From: Oenanthe sinensis
Taxonomy: Eukaryota; Streptophyta; Magnoliopsida; Apiales; Apiaceae
DNA length: 64,000 bases
Assembly (NCBI GenBank): GCA_028671895.1
Contig: CM053796.1
Location: 26,162,860 to 26,226,859 of the forward strand
Direction of reading: 5' to 3'
The notes beneath the pieces were generated by a model. The model did not search any database. It saw nothing but the letters and a program-made list of their open reading frames with translations, and was not told the origin of the DNA. Positions 11,069 through 20,877 of this stretch are shown here, one piece after another. Numbering within the stretch: the stretch's first letter is position 1; each line of letters starts with the position of its first letter. Both the position numbers and the translations under genes were made by a program.

Positions 11069-13565
11069 TTAGAGCTCTAAGCTATGCTTGATCATTTTCA
11101 AGGATTCTTCCTCGTTTGCCACACTTACCAATCCCATCATTAACCCCGTGTTGAAAATTGATTCTACCTCTTCATTAGGTGAGTACGGATTCAAAGATAC
11201 TGAGTATCCCTTCTTCCTTTCTAGAGATTTTATAAATTTTCTCCGATACGGTACCTTGAAGGCCTTGTTCTCCTTAGCAGGTCTCTGTATTTTCTATTTC
11301 TTTCCCTTATTGCTTTTGATCTTGAGTTTCTGGATGCCATTATACAGGGAGATCTGGGAGAAGCAGTTTCTTTCTTTTTCATCATGCACACTTTTCTCAA
11401 TTGTCTGAAGCGGAATAGGATTTGAGATTGCACTCAACGAACTACTTTTTTCCATCACCCTTGGATCCCAAACCCCTAGAGTTCACATTTAGTACTTTGG
11501 GGCTGACCAGGCTTACCTCATGATTAGGGGCTTGTCTAGAGGATATAGAACTGTCGTTTCTTCCCTCATACACTTGATTTCGATCACTTCTTAATTCTAA
11601 TCTCTTTGAAGATTCATCACCTTCGGATAGATGTCTGATGTTTGAGTTAGATTTATCTGAAGCTAACCCATGATTCCCAGGTTCATCACAAGCAAATTTT
11701 CTCTCATATTGGTCACTTTTCTCCCCTAATATTATATATTCCTTTAGATTCTCCTGTTTTGTCCCCTTACCATGATACCAATCCTTTGGTCTTGGCTCAT
11801 TATATTCTGCCATTGTCACAGGCCACCTCAATCTCATTCCTTCTACTTGAATTTGATCCACAATTACTCTATACTCGCTGGTCACAATCTTGATTATTGG
11901 GATTCTAGCAAATGAGTGAATTCCATGATTGATCCCTACTTGCCTAGCAGTATGTCAAAGTTTTCTTCCATCCAAAAGATAGTAGACAAACCCCTATATT
12001 CAATCCACACACTCCTTACAGGGATTAGATCCTTCAATCTTTCCTTGGGGTTATTCCGGTAACTTTTGCCTCTTTGAATCCCAGGCCTTGAACTATCACT
12101 TCAACCATCTCAATTTCTTCTACCTTAACCTTTTAGCCGTTTCTAAAAGCCAACTTGCCTTTAATCCTCCCAAAACCTTTCATTCTGCTTTAGACCAAAT
12201 ATTTTCTTTTCTAGTCTTTTTTCTTGTCTCTTGTCTACTTTGTCCCTTGGTATTTGATGGTCGATGGGTCTAGTATAGTCATCCTTTTTACAGTGCTTAC
12301 TTTTATCTCGCGTCATAGCCATAACTAGTTTATTAGTTCCCACCAGTACATCATTCAAGTTACCCATGATTTTGTTCACATGCTCACAAGTGCTTACTTT
12401 TACAAATCCATACCTCAAATTAAGACGATTCCTTCTTTTAGGGAGTATAATATCTTTAATTCGCCCAACTTTTCTAAATATTGCCCACAAACCCCTAGCT
12501 TGCATCTCCTCAGGAAATCCAGTGGCATAAATAGTCATCCCATTTCCCCCTTTCTGGCTCAAAAGAGTTGATACATAATTAGTTCTTTTAGACTTGGAAC
12601 CTGAAATAGTACCATTTGCTTTATCATTTCTCATCAAAACCTCCTTGTGTGATTTTTTTTCTCATTGACCCCAGCCAGTTTTTCCAAGGATCTGTGATGT
12701 ATCTGACCTAGGGCTAATTTTGTAGCCTTCTTATCTCCATGAAGTGCTTCCATATAAAAGCATTCCCCCACAAAATTCCTATTTTCCTTAATGAAATCCA
12801 CTACCAATTATTTCTATGTATTCTCCCTAAGAGCTTTTGCAGTATCTATACCCGCATTGTCCCCCTCTAGTGTACTACTCTTTTTTAGTGTCACTTTTTT
12901 CCTTACTTTCACCCAATTATATGGTCCTCTTTTCTTCAATAAAATTTCTCTTAATCTCTCCTCATCTCGGATATCCTCTCTAGGATGTCTACATTTATTT
13001 CATTCAGGTTCTTCACTAGTGATTTATGTTCCCTAGTTTCCCTGGATACTCTCAATGACCCCTAGTGAATTTGATTTAGTGCCTTACGTACCACTTCAGT
13101 ATCTCCCCTTTCAACCATTTTCAATACATTAGGATGGACATAATATTTATACTACCCAATGAAAGATTTCAATGTGACATCACGATACTAAATCTCCTTA
13201 TTCTTTGCTTGACTGGATTTCCGCGAGTCTAGTTTTAAGTACTTAGCTTTATCCCATCATCCATCATTTGTTAAGAATAAAAGGATTTCACATAAAGCGT
13301 CTTCTTCCCCTTTTAGTCCCTCATTTAGTAAAGCAAGGCTAATGACTTCCTTCAAATAGTTGATTCTATGCCAAACTAGATTGAAGAAAGAAACTGTACC
13401 TTTAGAGATTGCTATAGTGAGATCGTGCTCTAAAAGGAACCACTAGTACTGCAGTATGCTTTGCCGCTCCTTGATCTGATGCTCTGTCAGCCCTAACCCT
13501 TGTTTCTTTTCTGCTTTAAATTCCTTTATGAAGGTGCTTGCCTAATGCATCTGATGCACAGACCT
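11069..13565 (-). pseudogene. LINE ORF1 with RRM (broken, 5' end displaced)
   Basis: The clearest part is 12161-12637, where GMTIYATGFPEEMQARGL, LWAIFRKVGRIKDI and YGFVKVST have the RNP2 and RNP1 pattern of an RNA-recognition motif. ORF1 proteins of BNR-type plant LINEs bind RNA with such a domain. Upstream (12650-13560) coding-like sequence continues in shifting frames, with basic, Lys/Arg/Glu-rich helices. Downstream a polar C-terminal tail (11442-11885) continues in another frame to a stop at 11069-11071 (...KHSLEL). That is 35 bp before the ORF2 start, the usual bicistronic LINE spacing. Element A separates the N-terminus, which probably lies at 36227-36330. Confidence 0.7.
13561..13565. 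repeat. Target-site duplication GACCT of element A (left copy)
   Basis: GACCT at 13561-13565 directly precedes the 5' LTR, and the same five bases at 36222-36226 directly follow the 3' LTR. Five bases is the standard duplication for copia integrase. The match shows that the two LTRs 22 kb apart belong to one insertion. Confidence 0.95.
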
Positions 13566-14138
13566 TGTTAAAAATAGATTTTACTAATGTTGTCAGAGAA
13601 TACTTCAAACAGAGTTTACTGAAGCCAATCAGAGTTTAATCTGACGTCATTAGAGTTTAGAAGTTGTCGACAGAGTTTACTCAATCAGATTATACTCAGT
13701 CAGAGGTTGCTAACCAACAGGGTTTATGATTATCAGAGTTTGACAAAGATGGAAGTAGACAAATCAGAGATTGATTGGGATAAACAAGGAAGTGTTTTAA
13801 TGTAATTATATTACCTTTCTAGAAACTATCTTTTAGGAAGATAATGATGGAAATAATATTTATATTTTTATTGATCATTATTTTTGCCATAATTAGATAG
13901 GTAGCTGTGTACTATATAAACACATAATTAGGTTTACATTGAAATAATTGTTCAAGTTATTATCTTTCTCATAACCTAGCAGCTCGTAAGAACTTCATTT
14001 TTCTTGAGAGAGTTTTGTATTAAGTCAATCAAAGTTAATACAAAACAGTTCTTCTTTTACATACTTGTGTTCATAATCGATTGTTTGGTACTATTATATT
14101 TAACCCCCCTTCTATAATAGTTTATTATCTGGATAATA
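13566..14138 (+). repeat. 5' LTR of element A
   Basis: It begins TGTTAAAAATAG and ends at GGATAATA, where the sister LTR ends GGTAACA. The left half carries many copies of (T)CAGAGTTTA(CTC). A TATA-like TACTATATAAACACA lies near 13910, followed by the likely transcribed leader and the poly-pyrimidine/TCTATAATAG end. The promoter inference rests on position and base composition only. Confidence 0.92.
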
Positions 14139-14140
14139 AT

Positions 14141-14152
14141 TAGTATTAGAGC
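14141..14152 (+). other. Primer-binding site of A (mutated)
   Basis: TAGTATTAGAGC lies two bases after the LTR. It corresponds to TGGTATCAGAGC, the complement of the 3' end of plant initiator tRNA-Met, with two G/C to A/T changes. Element B keeps the unmutated form. Confidence 0.85.
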
Positions 14153-14186
14153 AGGCTATTAATTATAACTTAAAGATGTATAAACA

Positions 14187-14294
14187 ATGTCTGGAAACAA
14201 GTATGAAAGTATCAGAATCTCAATCTTGAAGAAGGCTGAATACCCAGACTCATGACTTGGAGTTAAAGCAAAGAAAGAATAGAAAGAGTATCAA
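14187..14294 (+). pseudogene. Remnant of gag, element A
   Basis: The start MSGNKYESIRI matches the gag start of element B (MSGNKYESIRI at 43640). After about 24 codons the sequence jumps to a part matching B near 44284, then at about 14295 to a part matching B near 46518. Two deletions therefore removed about 0.6 kb and 2.2 kb, including the zinc knuckle, the gag-pol junction, the protease and the GAG-pre-integrase domain. Confidence 0.8.
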
Positions 14295-14295
14295 G

Positions 14296-17051
14296 TTGGT
14301 CTTGTCAACATAATGTTCATTGGAAAGAAGAAATATACTCTGGTGATAGTAGATGAAGATTTACCTGGGTGTACTTTTTACACAAAAAGGATGAAACAGC
14401 TGAGATAATTTTTGATCATATTGCTATGATTGAGAATGGATCACCACACAAGGTAAATATTTTAAGGAGTGACAATGGAACAAAGTTTAAGAACTCTACA
14501 ATAGAGGAATTCTGCTCAACCAAATGAATCATTCAACAATTCTCAGCACCTGGTACACCTCAACAAAATGTTGTAGTTGAGAGAAAAAATAAAACTCTCA
14601 TTGAAGCTGCTAGAACAATGTTAGAAGGAGCAAAACTTCCTACTTACTTTTGGACAAAAGCTGTGAATACTGCATGCATTACTCAGAATTGCACCTTGAT
14701 AAATAAACATGGAATGACTCCATATGAAATGATGAAGGGAAGGAAGCCAAATGTGAAATACTTTCATATATTTGGAAGAAAGAGTTTTATTCTTAAAACA
14801 CATCCTAAACAGTTGAAAAAGTTTGAACTCAAAACAGATGAAGGTATTTTTGTTAGTTATTCAACAACTTCCAAAACATCTTTAAAGGCATTCAAGTTAT
14901 TTAATCCGAGAACTAAGGTAGTCATGGAATCTATTAATGTCTCTTTTGATGAAGGAAAAATAACAGGATTACATGATGAAGATGCTCAGGAATCTCTGAG
15001 TTTTGAAAATGAACTGCTCAAAGCTCAACAAGACACAGACTCTGATGAGCTAAACTCTGATGCTATAAAGTCTGATGAGATAAGCTTTGATTCCTTAAAC
15101 TCTGCTTCAGATAAAATTGACACAGTAATTGAAGATTCTGCACATGTTGAGGAGGAACAACATCAATCTTCTACTGAATTTGTGAAACTAACCTCAATCA
15201 TTGAAATTTCAGAGTCTGACCAATCTTTGACAGAGTCAAACTCTGATCATTCAAACTCTTATCATTTAAACTCTGATCCATCAAATTCTGAAATAAGCAC
15301 AACTTCAGGGGGAAGATCAGTACTTACTGAGGAATCATACTATGAAGGCACAAGTAATGGGGGATCATATAGTTCAAGAAATCTTTCACATCTAAGAAAA
15401 TGGACCAAAATCCACACCTAACTTGATAATTGGTGATCTATAAAGTGGAGTGCGGACAAGGAAAACTACTCAAAATGATTGTATATAACATAGTTTTCTT
15501 TCTCAAACAAAGCCAAAGAAAGTTGAAGATGCTTTAAAGGATGCAGACTAGGTTACTGTAATGCAGGAAGAATTAAATGAGTTTGAAAGAAATAAGGTTT
15601 GGACTCTTGTTACAAGACCAAAGAACAGATCCAATGTTGGTATAAAATGGTTGTTCAGAAACAAGACAGAATCTGATGGAATTATAACAAGGAAAAAAGC
15701 AAGACTAGTACCAAAGGTTACTCTCAACTGGAAGGTATTGATTATGATGAAACCTTTGCACCAGTAGCTGGACTTGAAGCAATTAGAATCCTTCTTTCTT
15801 ATATTGCACACAAGAAATTCAAAGTACACTATATCGATGTTAAAAGTGCATTTTTGAATGGTGAACTTGAGGATAAGGTATATGTTGGACAACCACCTGG
15901 ATTTGTGAATCCCAAATATATAAATCATGTCTACAGGTTAGATAAAGGTTTGTATGGACTCAAGAAAGCTCCTAGAGCCTGGTATGAAACTCTGGCTCAA
16001 TTTCTACTTGAAATTGGTTTCACAAGAGGTACAATTGATAAAACCTTGTTTTATAGAACTCAAGGTAAGGACTTATTATTGGTTCAAATATATGTTGATG
16101 ATATTATATTTGGATCTACTAATGAGAAAATCTGTGAAAAATTTTCAAAGTTAATGCAGTCAAGATATCAAATGAGCATGATGGGAGAGATGAGCTATTT
16201 CTTAGGATTGCAAGTGAAACAGACTGATGAAGGCATTTTCATAAGTCACTCAAAATATACAAAGAATCTACTCACAAAGTTTCAAATGCAAGACTCTGCA
16301 TCTGCTACAACTTCAATGGCTACTGCAACCAAGCTGGATCAAGATACCGGTGAGCCTGTAGAAATAACAACATATAGAGGAATGATTGGCTCACTTCTTT
16401 ATTTGACTGTTAGTAGACCAGATATCATGTTTGCAACCTGTCTATGTGCTAGATTTCAGGCAAATCCAAGGGAACCACATTTTATTACTATTAAGAGGAT
16501 TTTTAAATATTTCAAAGGCATCATTAATATTGGTTTATGGTATCCTAGAGAGTCTGACTTTAAACTTATAGGCTATTCAGATACTGATTTTGCAGGATGT
16601 AAAATAGATTAAAAAAAAGCACTAGTGGTAGTTGTCAATTTCTAGGTGGAAGAATTGTCTCATGGTTTAGCAAAAAGCATAAATCAATTTCAACATCTAC
16701 AGTAGAGGCTGAATATATAGCTGCAGGAAGCTGCTGTGCTCAGATTTTATGGATGAGAAATCAACTGTTAGACTATGGTTTAACTTTTAAAAAATTCATA
16801 TTTATTGTGGTAATCAAAGTGCTATTGCAATGACAGGAAATCCAGTTCAACATTTTTTGACAAAATATATCAGTATTAGATATCATCTCATAAGGGAACA
16901 TGTCATGGAAGGAACAATTGAATTGCATTTTGTTTCCACAGATCAAAAGTTAGCAGATATATTCACAAAACCTCTGTGTGAAGCAATATTTACAAGATTG
17001 TTTTCTGAATTGAGAATGGTGACAAGTGGTTCAACTCCAAACAGCAAGTAG
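14296..17051 (+). pseudogene. Copia pol of element A: integrase core, RT, RNase H (broken)
   Basis: The frame opens inside the integrase core (KKKYTLVIVDE, then RSDNGTKFKN, FSAPGTPQQN and VVERKNKTLIEAARTML). A 267-codon frame at 14618-15421 holds the integrase C-terminal region and a Ser/Asn/Asp-rich linker. RT follows at about 15560-16200, with LVPK in place of LVAK, KSAFLNGELED, GLYGLKKAPRAWYE and the catalytic YVDDIIFG. RNase H follows at 16550-17051 with DTDFAGCK, EAEYIAAGS and FTKPL. Stops occur at GDL(TAA)SGV, in the RNase H near 16611 and elsewhere, and a frameshift lies near 15720. In element B the corresponding frames are better preserved. Confidence 0.88.
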
Positions 17052-17591
17052 GAGACACAATCAGTATGTGGTAAACTCTGATAGAGAATGAAATAAACTC
17101 TGATCCTTGAAATATCTAATCTCTGATGATCTCAAGCTATCAGTTTTAATGGTAAACTCTGTCAGAGTATGTGGTAAACACTGTCAGATGATACAACAAA
17201 CTCTGATTATTGTAAACTCTGATCTTAGTTCAGATGTCAAACTTTGATTTATTATTGATTATTTTATTTATGACATCATAATTAATTATGTGACATCATA
17301 TTTGTTAATCTTTGATTGGAGTAATCATTATGGCGCGTGTCTGTCACGAAAAATGCTTCATATTTAGACACAAATACACACACATATGTTATATTTTGAG
17401 ACTTGCAGTACTCATTACTCCACCAATCAACTCAAGCCATGTGTCCCACTACAGGGTATATGTTATTGAGAGGGAATAGGTTAATTCATTCATATTCTTA
17501 TTTTGAATTAACAAATGCATTTTATTCTCATTATCTCTCTCTTATTGTTTCAAAACCCTAATATCTTTAAACTACAAATCACTGTGTATCA
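17052..17591 (+). promoter_or_regulatory. Spacer between pol and ORF3, element A
   Basis: The first part (17060-17230) is non-coding and packed with (T)AAACTCTG(A/T) motifs. The second part (17332-17591) is conserved with element B at 49620-49885: GGCGCGTGT..(T)CACGAA, TATTTTGAGACTTG, GCCATGTGT.CCACTACAGG, and a C/A-rich leader with TTTCAAAACCCTAA just before the ORF3 ATG. Conservation of a non-coding block in both copies suggests a promoter, splice acceptor or leader for ORF3, but which of these cannot be told from sequence. Confidence 0.45.
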
Positions 17592-19272
17592 ATGGCATCC
17601 AAGCATCTATTTTTCAAGAATTACAATTTTGTTGCTACTAGTTGACATCTCTCTCTTGAATAAAATAGAATCCCCTAAAGAATTTCATGTCATTCAGGAC
17701 TTTCTTTAACAAAGCAGTAATGGGTATGCACTTCAGAAACCCAAAGCTCTCTCTACTCAAACTCTGACCAAGATTTGGTTGACTGCTAAGTTTAATGATG
17801 TTGGTGATGATGAGGAGCCCATTATCACATTCCACTATAATGGCACCCACTCAATCACACCTGAGGTTGTTCGTCAAGCTTTTCACCTTCCTGAAGTGGC
17901 TGTTTATGATGACATTGTATATGATGAACAAATCAGAGACTTTTTTTTAGAGAAATAGGCTATAGAGATAGCTTATCCAAAATGGGGAGCCTTACAAGGT
18001 CAAATCTGTGAAGAGAGTGGAGCTTCTTCTTCGACTGTATTACAAGGGCTTTCACTGCCAAGTGCACCAATTTTTATGTCATCACATAACTGTCACAACA
18101 AATTGGGTATTCTCTGACCCATAATCTGAATTTTAATTTTCCTTGTTTGTTGATTAGGCAAATAGCTAGTAAAGTTAGTGATGATGAACATACTGTATAC
18201 TATGCTAGATTTCTACATTTGATTTTTAGTTATCTCTTGCATAATGTTAATTTTCATAATGACAAGAGTTTACCTTGTTTTAGCATGAATAAGAGAATTT
18301 TTGCTGACTTGACAAGGAAGGATGTAAAGAAGGACAATGAACGTAAGTTGCTCACCTTGTTTTATCCCATTTGGGTCAAGCTTCTCTTAAATCAGAGAAT
18401 GTCTACTGTGTATAGGAGGAATTTTCTATCAATGACTATGAATCAGAATTTAGCCCCCTCTGGTTCTAACCCAAGTCATCAACTAAACACTGATACACAA
18501 CCAATGCCAACCTATGTTGTCTCCCAAAAGACTTCATTTATAAAATAAACCTCAACTGCCTAGGGATCAGGTATAAAAAGAAAGGGAAAATTAGTCTCAA
18601 AGTCTTCTCCTAGAAAAAGGAGATTAATAGATGAACATAAAGACTCTGATGACAGTAATGAAGGGTTAGTATTACCATTAAAGAAAACAGTTAAAACAGT
18701 CTCTGACATTTCTCCAGCACCTTTTATGAAGCCATTTCATGTCAATCCCATCACAGAGCCTGCAAAGAAAATGAGAAGATTACTCAAGGCATCAAACTAT
18801 GATATATTAAACTCGATCAGTTAAACTCTGATCAAGCTCATGTCTTAAACTCTGAGCCAATAAACTCTGATGCTGCCATAAACTCTAATGTTGTGATAAA
18901 GTCTGAAATAGTCGGTGATGACAATGCCAATAAAGAAGCAAATGATGAATTTGTTAAATTGGATGTTGCTCCAATATTAATCTCTGATTCTCCTGTACAC
19001 TCTCCAAAATAAATAATCAAGGAGATTTCTTATGAAAGAGTAAGAGAGTTAGCTGAAGAAGTGAAAAGAGAAATGGTTGCTCAGAAATCTAAAAAATCAC
19101 CAGACTTAGGAACCTCAAAGCTTTTTACAAGAAGAAAGAAGAAGAAGGTTTCCTTTGGACAAGACACACAAGAACATGCTTCTCAAAGTGAAGTAGCAGT
19201 CTTTGCAAGGCCAGGCTCACAAGAACCTGTTGATCAAAGTTCAACAAAAGTCACAGTTCCAGCACATGAAGC
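17592..19272 (+). pseudogene. ORF3 of element A, 5' part (cut by element M)
   Basis: The start MASKHLFF corresponds to MASKGQTF in element B. Pieces in different frames match B closely, for example VIQDFL, TAKFNDVGDDEEPIITF, ITPEVVRQAFHLPEV, EWSFFFDCITRAFT, and at 18147-18548 the segment with VYYARFLHLIFSYLL, SMNKRIFADLTRKD and NQRMSTVYRRNFLSM. A basic, Ser/Pro-rich region follows, with INSD-type repeats and KKKVSFGQDTQEHASQSE. Element M enters after VPAHEA (19272), and the gene continues at 32659. Its role is unknown. In Sireviruses the ORF after pol has been called envelope-like; I see no signal peptide or clear membrane segment here. Confidence 0.75.
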
Positions 19273-20646
19273 TGTTGGTCCCTGATATTGTAGAAGGGGG
19301 GGTTGAATACAATATCTATTAATTATCGCGGAATATTGTATTTAAAAATATTATTTTAAATTCACACAAAATATTAATTGAAATGAAATACTGTTCAAGT
19401 AGAAGATATAATTTTAACTTGAAAAGTATTACAAAATTAATTAGTAGAAAGTTTATATAACTGTTTAAAAGCTTAGAACGATTTTGACATGAATTGTTCG
19501 AGTTTAACAATTATATTCCAAACTAAGCACAGAAATCTGTGAATATTACAATGCATACAAATTTCTGAATTTGAATGTTTGAACGACAATGAAAAATGAA
19601 GACAATCACCTCATATTTATAGAGGTGAAAAGCCAGTATGACTTATCCCATTATGACCTTTTAACTAATTGAATTAACACTTGTATGACTCATAAAAAGG
19701 CTGGGCATGACATAAAATGGTCGGTATGACTCATAGAAATTCGGTATGACTCATGTTTAAGTCATATTTGAATTTTCTTTAATTAAAATAAATCATAATG
19801 ACTTATATTAAATCAAAGAAAACTCGGTATGACTCATATCACAGGAGCTCGGTATGACTCATACTCAAGAGCTCGGTATGACTTATTTTTATAAGTCATT
19901 TGATAAACAATTAATTCAGTATGACTTAACCAATTAACTCAGCATGACTTGCATTCTTTTGCTCGGTATGACTTGATTTATAAGTCATTTTTGAATCAAA
20001 TCTCTTTAGAAAATTAATTCTTCTTTAATTTAATTAAATAATTTATGAATTAATTTAATTCAGATTTGAATTAATTTAATTAAATAAATTAAATAATTAA
20101 TCTTAATTTTAATTTGAGAATTAAAATACTATTAGGACTTGTTTAACTCTGTAGTCATTTGCAGTCTTTTGTCATTCTCCGTCTTCTGTCATGGAACCAC
20201 TTTCAGCTCAATGTTAAATATTTATTAATTAAAGTTGACACACAAATGTACTGTCTGGTTCATTTGTGTCATACTTTAATAAATATTCTTCATTTCTTTT
20301 AACTTTAAACTAGTGGCCTTGTGTCTTTGCTTGGCTTTCCTATCTTCTTTTTCTGTTCTTTTTCTTCTGGAATCTTCGTGTAGTAATCACTTAAAATCTT
20401 CTAAATCTTCTGAATTCTTTTGAAATTACTACTTGATTATTATCCACTGACGCTTGAACATATTAATGAACTTCTTCAGTGTTGAGTAGTAGGATCAACT
20501 GAGTGCTTCTGATTCAGTTGATTTTCTGTGACTAGTTGACTGTCTTCGTCTTGATTCCTGTTTGATATTTATTATTTACCACTGTTTCTAGATTGAGTTG
20601 AGTTGTCATCTAATTATTACAAATAGGCCTAGTCAGATGCCTTTCA
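19273..20646 (-). repeat. 3' LTR of element M
   Basis: On the plus strand it starts TGTTGGTCCCTGATATTG and ends GATGCCTTTCA. The segment 19630-19990 holds about eleven copies of a motif around CGGTATGACT(C/T)AT, all in the same orientation, several preceded by GCT (GCTCGGTATGACT). AT-rich palindromic stretches of AATTAATTTAATT follow at 20020-20130. The adjoining polypurine tract and the direction of gag-pol fix this copy as the 3' LTR. Confidence 0.95.
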
Positions 20647-20661
20647 ATCTCCCCCTATTTG
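20647..20661 (-). other. Polypurine tract of element M
   Basis: The minus strand reads CAAATAGGGGGAGAT directly before the LTR start TGAAAGGC. This is the plus-strand primer expected just upstream of a 3' LTR. Elements C (identical) and A (AAATTGGTGGAGAT) have the same kind of tract in the same place. Confidence 0.9.
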
Positions 20662-20877
20662 TTTGTTAAACATTTAACACACAAATTCCTAGAGGATAAC
20701 TCAACTAACAACTAAAAAAGTAAGTACGACATGTAAGCGCTTGTAAATAATAAATAAAAGTTCTGGTTTTATATTTAATAATTTTCCAGATTCATACATA
20801 AAAGATAAGTACAAGATAGTTGTTCCTCTATTATTGAACAAATTTAACATGGTTTCTATCTTGGCCTATCTAAGACT

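Larger units (their letters stand above)
7243..13565 (-). mobile_element. L1-type LINE, decayed, interrupted by element A
   Basis: Reading the minus strand, the element shows ORF1 with an RRM (about 12290-12540), a 35-bp gap between the two ORFs, then ORF2 with endonuclease, reverse transcriptase, zinc-binding zf-RVT motif and a C-terminal RNase H. RRM-bearing ORF1 and a terminal RNase H are known for plant L1 clades such as BNR-type LINEs. Copia element A interrupts the 5' part at 13565, and the missing 5' end continues at 36227. No clear poly-A tail is visible at the 3' side, so the end near 7243 is only the end of coding. Many frameshifts and stops show that it is inactive. Confidence 0.85.

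Noticed and set aside
10792..11408. Open frames on the plus strand over the LINE
   Set aside because: They are antisense to ORF1 and ORF2 of the LINE, whose minus-strand motifs are clear.
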